A stretch of DNA of 64,000 nucleotides, taken from assembly GCF_001650695.1 (NCBI RefSeq), contig NZ_LWQS01000044.1, positions 1-64,000 on the forward strand. Direction: 5' to 3'. The translations under genes and the position numbers were made by a program. The number at the start of each line of letters is the position of its first letter. Position 1 is the stretch's first letter. The stretch is from Chloroflexus islandicus (lineage in GTDB: Bacteria; Chloroflexota; Chloroflexia; Chloroflexales; Chloroflexaceae). Positions 56,436-64,000 of this stretch are shown in pieces. The notes under the pieces were generated by a model, which saw nothing but the letters and a program-made list of their open reading frames with translations, was not told where the DNA came from and did no database searches.

Positions 56436-57073
56436 GTAAGTCAACGTCACTATATGGCGTGCGGCAGTGCAACTGCCGCGGTATGGCGACGCACGGGCAT
56501 CAGGAACGGTAGCGCCCCTACTATGGAGTGCGGCAGTGCAACTGCGTGTTGCGGCAGTTTAACTGCCGCATTCCATACAAGATGGCAGCACCTCTATATG
56601 GAGTGCGGTAGTACAACTGCCGCGCCTCGTCGGTAGTGGTTGGGCAGGGGCATTGGGTACGGCAGCGCCTCTATATGGAGTGCGGCAGTGCAACTGCCGC
56701 GCCTCGTCGGTAGTGGTTGGGCAGGGGCATTGGGTACGGCAGCGCCCCTATGATGGCGTGCGGCAGTGCAACTGCGTGTTGCGGCAGTTTAACTGCCGCA
56801 TTCCATGCAAGATAGCAGCGCCCCTATGATGGCGTGCGGCAGTGCAACTGCCGCGGTATGGCGACGCACGAGCATCAGGAACGGCAGCGCCTCTATTATG
56901 GAGTGCGGCAGTATCACTGCCGCACTCGGTGCCTCTGCTGTTATCTTGCATTCGCAACTAGATATTGTGCCGTTTTCCACACCTCTCCACAAAATGTGGA
57001 TAGGGATCGTTATCGGCAGGTTAAACAGCGGTGAAGGGAGTGCGAATACGGTTTGATCCCTCCTCCCTATCCA
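56436..57073. repeat. intergenic palindrome array (family C) and DnaA-box-like sites
   Basis: From 56455 to 56925 many units of GTGCGGCAGTGCAACTGCCGC recur. One block (GCCTCGTCGGTAGTGGTTGG to AGCGCC) is directly duplicated between about 56580 and 56750. Near 56973-57003 lie TTTTCCACA, TCCACA-AAA-TGTGGA and TGTGGATAG, resembling DnaA boxes. No gene was found. Confidence 0.75.
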
Positions 57074-57769
57074 TCATCCACGCGCCAGCGCCGGAATGAT
57101 GAAGATATCGGCCACCATCGCCACAATGCTCAGGCCGTGCAACCACACTGCGGCCCAAACGTTGCGCGTGCGCAGCACCAGATAGCCGCCGATCACGCCA
57201 ATCGGCAGCGCCATGCCCACCATCAGCCAGCGCTCGAACATCGGCACCGGCGCGACGAAGAGATGGTTGAGCGCGTAGAGCAAGGTGGTGATGGCAACTG
57301 TCAGATGCGAGTTGAAGCCGGCGTCGCGCAGGCCGAGCAGCAACACGCCGCGCCAGAGCAGTTCTTCGGCCAGCACCAGCACCGGGAAGAGGTAGAGCAA
57401 CCCCATCCCGACCAGTATCGTCTCCATCGCCTCCATCGGTGCCCCGCCGCTGCGGTAGTAGAAGAAGGTGTTGACCCAGTCGAGCAGCATTAACGCCGCG
57501 CCGATCCCGCCACCCCAGATCGTGGCGGCACGCAGGTTGGCGCGCGTGACCCCAATCGAGGCCCAGCCGCCGGCGGCTCTTCCGAGCCAGATCGCGACCC
57601 CTAGCCCGCCTAACACATAGAGGAACAAGGCTGGCCATTCGGTGAACCCGCTCAGCCCGCCGATCAAGCCCAAGACCCAGACTGCTGCTACTAGCCCGAA
57701 CCCCCAGCGCAGGCGTGGATCTCGCAGCAACGCTCCTGATGATGATGGCGTCAATGCCGGTGCGCGCAT
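57074..57769 (-). CDS. CPBP-family intramembrane metalloprotease
   Basis: A 231-residue protein with about six membrane segments; the ATG at 57769 has AAGGAGG 6 bp upstream. The catalytic EExxxR motif is EELLWRG near 134; LNHLF near 164 supplies a metal-ligand histidine; and HGLSIVAM near 210 the last. CPBP/CAAX-type proteases process membrane or prenylated proteins, and in bacteria some confer bacteriocin immunity. The substrate is unknown. Confidence 0.85.
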   Translation of the reverse strand: MRAPALTPSSSGALLRDPRLRWGFGLVAAVWVLGLIGGLSGFTEWPALFLYVLGGLGVAIWLGRAAGGWASIGVTRANLRAATIWGGGIGAALMLLDWVNTFFYYRSGGAPMEAMETILVGMGLLYLFPVLVLAEELLWRGVLLLGLRDAGFNSHLTVAITTLLYALNHLFVAPVPMFERWLMVGMALPIGVIGGYLVLRTRNVWAAVWLHGLSIVAMVADIFIIPALARG

Positions 57770-57886
57770 ACCATACCTCCTTGCAGGCGTTTCTCAGTCG
57801 TTTCGCTGACCTCTCGCCATTGTACGCTGTTGGCATCAGGTTGCGGCAAAACATCGCGCAACCAAGGTTGCAGTCTGCTTACCACG

Positions 57887-57915
57887 TTGCGCAAGCGGGC
57901 CAGCTATGCTACACT
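57887..57915 (+). promoter_or_regulatory. promoter of tRNA-Arg
   Basis: TTGCGC (57887-57892), 17 bp, TACACT (57910-57915), then tRNA-Arg 14 nt later. Confidence 0.65.
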
Positions 57916-57928
57916 AATGGCGCCGAAT

Positions 57929-58004
57929 GGCCCGGTAGCTCAATGGATAGAGCAACGGTCTTCGGAACCGTTGGTTGGGGGTTCGAGTCCCTCCCGGGTC
58001 GCCA
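57929..58004 (+). tRNA. tRNA-Arg (TCG)
   Basis: Acceptor GGCCCGG pairs with CCGGGTC (one G-T); anticodon loop CTTCGGA gives TCG; TTCGAGT T-loop; CCA encoded. hmgA begins 69 bp downstream. Confidence 0.93.
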
Positions 58005-58072
58005 GCTCGCCCGGCGCCGCTGCGTCGGGCGAATCTTTATCAGAACGACACCGCGGCACAAGGAGGTGTGCG

Positions 58073-59239
58073 ATGCCGTTTTACCAGCGTCTCGGCCACG
58101 TTCCCCACAAGCGCCATACCCAGTTCCGTAAGCCTGATGGCAAGCTCTACCGCGAAGAGGTGATGGGCCTTGAAGGCTTTCACGGCATTCAGTCCATCCT
58201 CTACCACCACTTCTTGCCGCCACGGGTGCTACGCGCCGAACTGGTCGGTTCCGCCAAGCCGGAATACGTCGAATTCGGCCCGATCCGCCACCGTGCGTTT
58301 GCCACCGCGAACGTGCCTGCCGGCGGCGATCCGGTGAGTGCCCGGATTACCTTGCTCGGTAATAATGATGTGACGATCGGCGTGAGCCGGCCCACCGAGA
58401 GCATGACCGGCTTTTACCGCAACGGCCAAGCCTACGAGGTGTGGTTTGTACATGAAGGCAGCGGCGATCTGCTCTCGCAGTTTGGCCGTTTGCCGTTTAG
58501 CGCCGGTGATTACGTCGTTATCCCGTTTGGTGTGACATGGCAGATGCGGCTCGCTGGCCCGGCCCGCTTTTTGGTGATTGAAGCGACCAGCCAGATCGCG
58601 CCCCCTAAACGCTACCGCAACCAGTTTGGCCAGTTGCTCGAGCACGCGCCCTATTGCGAGCGGGATATTCGCGGCCCCAGCGAACTGCTCACGTTCACCG
58701 ATACTGGCGAGTTTGAGGTGTTGGTCAAGGTGCGCGACCAGCTTACCCGCCATATCCTCGACCATCACCCCTTTGATGTCGTCGGCTGGGATGGCTACCT
58801 CTATCCGTGGGCCTTTTCCATTCACGACTTCGAGCCGATTACTGGCCGCATCCACCAGCCGCCGCCGGTGCATCAAACCTTCGAGGGCCATAACTTTGTG
58901 ATCTGTTCATTCGTGCCGCGTCTGTTCGATTACCATCCCGAAGCGATTCCGGCGCCGTACAACCACTCGAATGTCAATTCCGACGAGGTAATTTATTACT
59001 GTGACGGTAACTTCATGTCGCGTCGCGGAATCGAACGCTGCGACATCACGCTCCACCCCGCCGGTTTGCCGCACGGCCCGCAGCCGGGCAGCACCGAGGC
59101 CAGCATCGGCGTGAAAGAGACTCGCGAGCTGGCGGTGATGATTGATACATTCTACCCGCTGCACCTGACGACTGCCGCCCTTGAACTGGAGAAGACGGGG
59201 TATATGGATTCGTGGAGTGTGGGCGGGCCGGAGGGGTAG
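58073..59239 (+). CDS. hmgA: homogentisate 1,2-dioxygenase
   Basis: A 388-residue protein; the ATG at 58073 has AAGGAGG 7 bp upstream. Landmarks: FHEGSG-like VWFVHEGSGDLLSQFG near 123, and ITLHPAGLPHGPQPG near 323 with Fe-binding His residues. The family uses two His and one Glu to hold Fe(II). It opens the ring of homogentisate to maleylacetoacetate in tyrosine and phenylalanine breakdown. fahA follows. The length is a little shorter than animal forms, normal for bacteria. Confidence 0.93.
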   Translation: MPFYQRLGHVPHKRHTQFRKPDGKLYREEVMGLEGFHGIQSILYHHFLPPRVLRAELVGSAKPEYVEFGPIRHRAFATANVPAGGDPVSARITLLGNNDVTIGVSRPTESMTGFYRNGQAYEVWFVHEGSGDLLSQFGRLPFSAGDYVVIPFGVTWQMRLAGPARFLVIEATSQIAPPKRYRNQFGQLLEHAPYCERDIRGPSELLTFTDTGEFEVLVKVRDQLTRHILDHHPFDVVGWDGYLYPWAFSIHDFEPITGRIHQPPPVHQTFEGHNFVICSFVPRLFDYHPEAIPAPYNHSNVNSDEVIYYCDGNFMSRRGIERCDITLHPAGLPHGPQPGSTEASIGVKETRELAVMIDTFYPLHLTTAALELEKTGYMDSWSVGGPEG

Positions 59240-59338
59240 CCGATGGGGTGATCCTACCTCCTTACTGCCGGCATTGGGAGTAGGGAGGTAGGGAAGAGGG
59301 ATTAGAGAGTTGATGAAGCCGCTTGCATAACAAACCCT

Positions 59339-60595
59339 ATGCCACTGCAAAGCTTTCTGCCAATCGCACCTGAGAGTGATTTTCCGCTCGAGAATCTGCC
59401 CTACGGCGTCTTCCGTCCGCGTCGTGGCGGGCCAGCCCGCGTTGGGGTTGCGATCGGCGAGTATGTGCTCGATCTGGCAGCGCTCGACGAGGCCGGTCTG
59501 TTGGCGAACACCCCGGTTGGCGGGCAAGGTCTCTTTGCCCGCGATGCGCTCAATGCCTTTATGGCCGCTGGGCCGGCGGCATGGCAAGCGGTGCGCAACA
59601 CGCTGCAACGGCTGCTCGCCGCCGATGAGCCAACGTTGCGCGATCACCAGCCGCTGCGTGACGCCGCGCTGATCCGGCAAGACGCGGTTGAGCTGCTGCT
59701 GCCGGTGCAGATCGGCGATTTCACCGATTTCTACTCATCGCTATACCATGCCACCAACACCGGCAAGATGCTGCGGCCCGACAGCCCTCCGCTCTTCCCC
59801 AACTGGCGGCACATGCCGGTCGCCTACCATGGCCGTGCCAGTACCGTGGTGGTCAGCGGCACTCCCATTCCCCGCCCGCACGGCCAGATCAAGCCGTCGA
59901 GCAGTCCCGCACCGTTCTTTTCGCCGTCGCGGGCGCTCGATTTCGAGGTCGAATTGGCGATGGTGATTGGCGTGGGCAGCGAGTTTGGGGCGCCGGTGCC
60001 GGTTGCCCAAGCCGAAGAGCGGATCTTTGGTTTGGTGATTCTCAACGACTGGAGCGCGCGTGATATTCAGGGGTGGGAGTACCAGCCGCTCGGCCCGTTT
60101 TTGTCGAAGAATTTCGCTACCACCATTAGCCCGTGGGTGGTGCCGCTCGCCGCGCTCGAACCGTTCCGCTGCGCCGGCGAGCCGCAAGATCCGCCGCCGT
60201 TGCCCTATCTGCACGCTCCCGGCCTTGGCCATTTCGACATCACGCTGGAGGTTTGGCTCAACGATACCCGCATCTGCCAGACCAATGCCCGCCACCTGTA
60301 CTGGAGCTTTGCCCAGCAGCTTGCCCACCATACGGTAAATGGCTGCCGGCTGCGGCCCGGCGATCTGATGGGGTCGGGCACGATCAGCGGCCCCACCAAG
60401 GAGTCGCGAGGGTGTCTGTTTGAATTGACGTGGCGCGGCACCGAGCCGCTGCAACTGCCTGACGGCTCGACGCGGCGCTGGCTGGAGGACGGTGATACGG
60501 TGACGATGCGGGCGTGGGCGCAGGGCGAGGGCTACCGGATTGGGTTCGGCGCGGCGACAGGGACAATTGTGCCCGGTGTGGCGGTGAGCGGCTAG
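59339..60595 (+). CDS. fahA: fumarylacetoacetase
   Basis: A 418-residue two-domain fumarylacetoacetase. Motifs: GDFTDFYSSLYHATN near 130 (metal-binding), MPVAYHGRASTVVVSG near 160, LNDWSARDIQGWEYQPLGPF near 236, GDLMGSGTISGP near 341. It splits fumarylacetoacetate to fumarate and acetoacetate, the last step after HmgA. The N-terminal SH3-like domain is present. No isomerase for maleylacetoacetate lies here. No clear Shine-Dalgarno precedes the ATG. Confidence 0.95.
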   Translation: MPLQSFLPIAPESDFPLENLPYGVFRPRRGGPARVGVAIGEYVLDLAALDEAGLLANTPVGGQGLFARDALNAFMAAGPAAWQAVRNTLQRLLAADEPTLRDHQPLRDAALIRQDAVELLLPVQIGDFTDFYSSLYHATNTGKMLRPDSPPLFPNWRHMPVAYHGRASTVVVSGTPIPRPHGQIKPSSSPAPFFSPSRALDFEVELAMVIGVGSEFGAPVPVAQAEERIFGLVILNDWSARDIQGWEYQPLGPFLSKNFATTISPWVVPLAALEPFRCAGEPQDPPPLPYLHAPGLGHFDITLEVWLNDTRICQTNARHLYWSFAQQLAHHTVNGCRLRPGDLMGSGTISGPTKESRGCLFELTWRGTEPLQLPDGSTRRWLEDGDTVTMRAWAQGEGYRIGFGAATGTIVPGVAVSG

Positions 60596-61727
60596 CCAAG
60601 CAGCGCAAAGCGAGCAAAGGTGATCAACGCAAAGGCGCGAAGGGGGCAAAGGCGCAGAGGATGATCAACCCAAAGGCGCGAAGGACGCAGAGGATGTGAA
60701 CGCAAAGGTGCGAAGGACGCAGAGGGCGCGAAGTGGTTTGGAATAGTTGGCAATCGCTGCCTTAATACGGTTCCCCTCCCCCAGCGGGGGAGGGGCAGGG
60801 GGTGGGGGCTGATCACCTCCAGCGGGGGAGGGGCAAGAATATGAGCATAGCCGCAAAAAGACGCAAAAAGCACAAAACCTCTTTGTGCTATTTGTGTTTT
60901 TTCGTGGCTATTCCCTACCCGCCCGCGGCTCCCCCTCTCCCGCCGTGAGGTGGGAGAGGGGGCGGGGGGTGAGGGCCAGCAGCCCGCGTAGCGGGCTTCG
61001 TAACCCTAGCCCGGCCCTTTAGGGCCGGGGCGCAGCATCGCCACCACCAGCCGCAAAAAGCACAAACATGTTGTGCTATTTGTGTCTTTTCGTGGCTATT
61101 CCCTACCCTCCCTCACCCCCAGCCCCTCTCCCACTGGCGCGGGAGAGGGGCGCTGCTGTCTTCCGCTTGAGCAATGGCTAGGTCAGCCATCGCGCGGCTC
61201 CCCCCCGCTCGCTTCGCCACAGCCTTCTCCTTCCGGGAGATGATTCCGGCTCCCCTCCCCCAGCGGGGGAGGGGCAGGAGGTGAGGGCCAACAGCCCGCG
61301 CAGCGGGCTTCGTAACCCTAGCCCGGCCCTTTAGGGCCGGGGCGCAGCATCGCCACCACCAGCCGCAAAAAGCACAAACATGTTGTGCTATTTGTGTCTT
61401 TTCGTGGCTATTCCCTACCCTCCCTCACCCCCAGCCCCTCTCCCACTGGCGCGGGAGAGGGGCGCTGCTGTCTTCCGCTTGAGCAATGGCTAGGTCAGCC
61501 ATCGCGCGGCTCCCCCCCGCTCGCTTCGCCACAGCCTTCTCCTTCCGGGAGATGATTCCGGCTCCCCTCCCCCAGCGGGGGAGGGGCAGGAGGTGAGGGC
61601 CAACAGCCCGCGCAGCGGGCTTCGTAACCCTAGCCCGGCCCTTTAGGGCCGGGGCGCAGCATCGCCACCACTAGCCGCAAAAAGCACAAAAATTTTTGTG
61701 CTATTTGTGTCTTTTCGTGGCTATTCC
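60596..61727. repeat. long repeat array with ~312-bp tandem units (family G)
   Basis: 60596-60740 holds family D units. From about 60780 to the APH stop the array has units that each end TGTGTCTTTTCGTGGCTATT. That end recurs at spacings of about 188, 312 and 313 bp (near 60903, 61091, 61403 and 61716). The middle contains CCCTCCCCCAGCGGGGGAGG, GCCCGCGCAGCGGGC and GGCCCTTTAGGGCC hairpins, and an AGCACAA/TTGTGCT hairpin with CTTTT. No gene was found. Confidence 0.85.
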
Positions 61728-62510
61728 TCAAAACAACTCATCCAACAGCCGGTAATACGCAATCTTGTTCAGATCAACCTGCTTGATCCCGTATGAGGCA
61801 AAAAAGAGCGGTTCATATTCCTCACCCAGATTGTAGCGAATGCTGCGCGACGCAAGCGCCAGATCGTGGTAGCGGTCGGCAATCCCGGCCCGGCCCCAAT
61901 CGACAAACCCGCTCAGCGCGCCAGCTTGCACGATCACGTTGGGCAAGCAATAGTCGCCGTGGGTAAAGACCAGATCATCTTCCGGCGGCTGGTCGCGCTC
62001 GACCGCTGCCAGCACCTCTCGCGCTGTCATCACCCCGCGCCGCTCGTCGTCAAAATCATCTTCATCAACTAGATCATGCTCGACGTTGTAGCTTGCATGC
62101 GCCAAGCGGCGAACGAGCCGGGCATCGAAGGGGCAGTTTGTCACGTCAATGGCGTGGATCATGCGCAACCCTTGCGCCAGTATCCGCACAATCACTTCGG
62201 GCGCTAATTCATATTGGGCGGCAACGCAATTCACGCCGGCCACTTCCGTAAGCACTAGATACTCGTGCCGCTCATCGCACTCGTAATGCACGACCGCCGG
62301 CGCCGGCAGTTTGCCTTGCAACCACCGCAACACCTGCACTTCCGGCAGCAGCGAAGCGTGCGGCGTCACCGGCTGCAACTTGAGGTAGAGGGTGCGTTCG
62401 GCTTGAACCAGTTGGTAGACGCTGGCCGGCGAGCAGCCGATCGTCACTTCGCTGACGATGCTGCCGGCAAGCAGGGTTTGGATGGCTGGCGGTAGGTGGA
62501 GGTAGGTCAT
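61728..62510 (-). CDS. APH(3')-like aminoglycoside phosphotransferase family kinase
   Basis: A 260-residue kinase; the ATG at 62510 begins MTYLHLPPAIQTLLAGSI. The catalytic loop FTHGDYCLPNVIV near 185 and the metal-binding GFVDWGRAGIADRYHDLALA near 205 match APH(3'); the C-terminal YYRLLDELF is the APH(3') tail. Such enzymes phosphorylate kanamycin-type aminoglycosides at 3'-OH. The true substrate is not proven; some relatives act on other small molecules. The stop lies at the end of the family G array. Confidence 0.85.
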   Translation of the reverse strand: MTYLHLPPAIQTLLAGSIVSEVTIGCSPASVYQLVQAERTLYLKLQPVTPHASLLPEVQVLRWLQGKLPAPAVVHYECDERHEYLVLTEVAGVNCVAAQYELAPEVIVRILAQGLRMIHAIDVTNCPFDARLVRRLAHASYNVEHDLVDEDDFDDERRGVMTAREVLAAVERDQPPEDDLVFTHGDYCLPNVIVQAGALSGFVDWGRAGIADRYHDLALASRSIRYNLGEEYEPLFFASYGIKQVDLNKIAYYRLLDELF

Positions 62511-62534
62511 ATTCCGCGATCTGCCTAATACAAA

Positions 62535-62571
62535 ATCCGGCCTGATCGTAACATGGCGTATCAGGCCGGAT
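62535..62571 (-). terminator. terminator of the KstD-like gene
   Basis: Perfect 12-bp stem (ATCCGGCCTGAT / ATCAGGCCGGAT) with a 13-nt loop; on the minus strand the stem is followed by TTTTG. It separates the KstD-like gene from the APH gene. Confidence 0.7.
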
Positions 62572-62601
62572 AGCAAGCTGGTGACGGACTGTTCTTCTAT
62601 T

Positions 62602-64000
62602 TTACGGCAGTTTCCCAATCGGGCGAATCTTGCCGCCAGCAATATGCTTTGCTGCGACGTAACCAAATGTCATCGCTGGGCCGATGGTGCTGCCGGGGCC
62701 GGGATAGGTGTTTCCCATCACCGAGGCCGAACTGTTGCCGATGGCGTACAAACCCGGAATCGGTGCGCCATCGGCGCGCAAGACGCGGGCGCACTCGTCG
62801 ATGACCAACCCGCCTTTTGTGCCAAGATCACCCGGTACCATCGGCACTGCATAAAACGGTGGTTGCTCGATCGGCGCAAGGCACGGGTTGGGTTTCACCG
62901 TCGGATCGCCATAGTAGCGGTCGTAGGCGCTATCGCCGCGATGAAAATCTTCATCGACGCCGCGGCGAGCAAAGGCATTGAAACGTTCGATCGTCTCAAC
63001 CAGATTGTCCGGATCGATCCCGCATTGCTGGGCTAATCCGGCAATGGTATCGGCCTTGCGGAAATAACCGCGCTCAAAATAGACTGGCGGGATCGGTTGG
63101 CCGGGGAAGAGTGTGCCAAAGATGTACTTGCTCCGGTAGCGCTGATCCATAATGAAAAAGGCCGGAATATGCGGAACTGCGGCAGAGTGCTTTTCGTACA
63201 TCGCATGTACCACATCGACATACGAGGCCGATTCGTTCGTAAATCGTTTGCCAGCCGCATTGACCATAATCCCGCCGGGGTACGAGCGCTCGCCGACGTG
63301 GAACATCACCGGTTGGTTGGGTGGTACGCTCGACGGCCCCCACCAAGCGTCGTCCATCAGATCGAGCTTGGCCCCAATCTTCATGCCGGCCTGAATCGCA
63401 TCGCCGGTATTGCCCGGACTGCCCGAACTCCATTCGTGATTGACCGGCGGTTGTTGGAATGCCTCGCGCATGGCTTGATTGTGCTCGAAGCCGCCAGCGC
63501 CGAGAATGACGCCTTTGCGCGCCGCAATCCGCACCGTCCGGCCCTCGTGTTCAGCTACTACTCCTACGACCGCGCCGTCTTCCAATACCAGATCCTTAAG
63601 TGGCGTGTTGAGCCAGATCGGGACGTTTTCCTCTTTCAGCGAGAGGCGGAGGCGGGCAATCAGGGCTTGGCCTAGCGTTAAGTAGCGTACCCCAGCGATG
63701 ATGTTAAATACGGTGCGCACACCCACTTTCAGCGCCACCCACTTGCCGGCCCACGTCGAGGTGATCATACCGAGCTTGTTGTACTCGCTGGCGGTAAAGG
63801 CCAACCCTGCCGGCACTTTGATGCTCATCGGGCGGAGTTGGGCCAAGTCAGGCCCCAATTTCTTGCCATTGAACGGCGATGCCTCCAACGCGCGGCCATC
63901 GACCATCCCGCCGGGCCGTTCGGGGTAGTAGTCGGCATAACCTACCGAACGGTGAAAGCGGACGTGCGAGTTGCTGACGAGGTATTTCACCATTTCGGGG
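62602..64000 (-). CDS. KstD-like FAD-dependent dehydrogenase, cut by window edge
   Basis: The visible part is about 465 codons and has no stop before base 64000, so the N-terminal GxGxxG FAD site lies outside. Seen motifs: GVILGAGGFEHN near 165, SYPGGIMVNAAGKRFTNES near 247, and the C-terminal GLYAIGNSSASVMGNTYPGPG with the ATTIGPAMTFGYVAAKH-type end (family of 3-oxosteroid 1-dehydrogenase / FAD-linked reductases). It oxidises or reduces a steroid- or ring-ketone-like substrate; the exact one is unknown. Confidence 0.8.
   Translation of the reverse strand, partial: PEMVKYLVSNSHVRFHRSVGYADYYPERPGGMVDGRALEASPFNGKKLGPDLAQLRPMSIKVPAGLAFTASEYNKLGMITSTWAGKWVALKVGVRTVFNIIAGVRYLTLGQALIARLRLSLKEENVPIWLNTPLKDLVLEDGAVVGVVAEHEGRTVRIAARKGVILGAGGFEHNQAMREAFQQPPVNHEWSSGSPGNTGDAIQAGMKIGAKLDLMDDAWWGPSSVPPNQPVMFHVGERSYPGGIMVNAAGKRFTNESASYVDVVHAMYEKHSAAVPHIPAFFIMDQRYRSKYIFGTLFPGQPIPPVYFERGYFRKADTIAGLAQQCGIDPDNLVETIERFNAFARRGVDEDFHRGDSAYDRYYGDPTVKPNPCLAPIEQPPFYAVPMVPGDLGTKGGLVIDECARVLRADGAPIPGLYAIGNSSASVMGNTYPGPGSTIGPAMTFGYVAAKHIAGGKIRPIGKLP

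Noticed and set aside
60592-60873. Small open frames in the 60.6-61.7 kb array
   Set aside because: Composed of the repeat unit, no Shine-Dalgarno, no homology seen.

Overview
The window is about 60% GC and looks like the chromosome of a filamentous anoxygenic phototroph of the Chloroflexales, most likely Chloroflexus. This rests on recognition of gene style and combination (gamma-alpha fused 2-oxoacid:ferredoxin oxidoreductase, minCDE, CtaA/CtaB fusion, intergenic repeat families, P-x-W-L repeat proteins). No photosynthesis gene lies in the window, so the genus is an inference. Most genes are housekeeping or central metabolism, interleaved with short intergenic repeat islands.

Layout. 1-4.4 kb: a three-gene set of a P-x-W-L-repeat membrane protein (cut by the left edge), a polytopic membrane protein, and a MutL/GlmL-like ASKHA protein with a repeated C-terminal tail. 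4.7-8.4 kb: KorAB and a membrane-anchored cyclophilin, all on the minus strand. 9.4-13.8 kb: UV-damage endonuclease, TPR protein, RNase PH and an AlkA-type glycosylase. 14.3-22.6 kb: SelB, a zincin of the DUF2342 type, LigA, a small membrane protein, a CtaA-CtaB fusion and an IscA/HesB protein. 22.8-30.3 kb is the most accessory-looking stretch: an FmdE-like protein, an ACR3-type transporter, an ATPase plus putative TOPRIM pair that resembles a defence module, an ArsJ-GAPDH arsenate-resistance operon with a palindromic operator, and an orphan nucleotidyltransferase. 30.4-36.9 kb: minCDE, an AI-2E/PerM permease, Era with a DUF2283-like N-terminal extension, and a Ser/Thr kinase. 37-45.3 kb: two acyl-CoA synthetases, two tandem-domain universal stress proteins, a Na/Pi-type transporter, a MOSC protein and a membrane-anchored protein of unknown function. 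45.5-53.7 kb: two GlgC paralogues (one with a degraded active site), an RlmI-like methyltransferase, a GT4 glycosyltransferase, AroC, a membrane protein and TyrA. 53.9-55.8 kb: two overlapping genes for secreted, glycine-rich proteins. 56.1-58.0 kb: tRNA-Leu, -Val and -Phe, a CPBP protease and tRNA-Arg. 58.1-64 kb: homogentisate dioxygenase and fumarylacetoacetase, a long repeat array, an APH(3')-like kinase, and a KstD-like flavoprotein that runs off the right edge.

Working together: HmgA and FahA are consecutive steps of tyrosine/homogentisate breakdown. AroC and TyrA serve aromatic amino-acid synthesis. The GlgC pair and the GT4 enzyme point to glycogen synthesis. GAPDH and ArsJ form an arsenate detoxification pair. 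KorAB and the acyl-CoA synthetases handle central acyl-CoA flow.

Non-coding: at least six repeat families occupy the gaps. No CRISPR array, rRNA gene or clear transposase was found. Several promoters are near consensus with 17-18 bp spacers. The best candidates for something undescribed are the ATPase/TOPRIM-like pair, the MutL-like/P-x-W-L set, the operator-controlled ArsJ-GAPDH operon, the DUF2283-Era fusion, the degenerate GlgC paralogue, and a short promoter-hairpin unit upstream of ligA.
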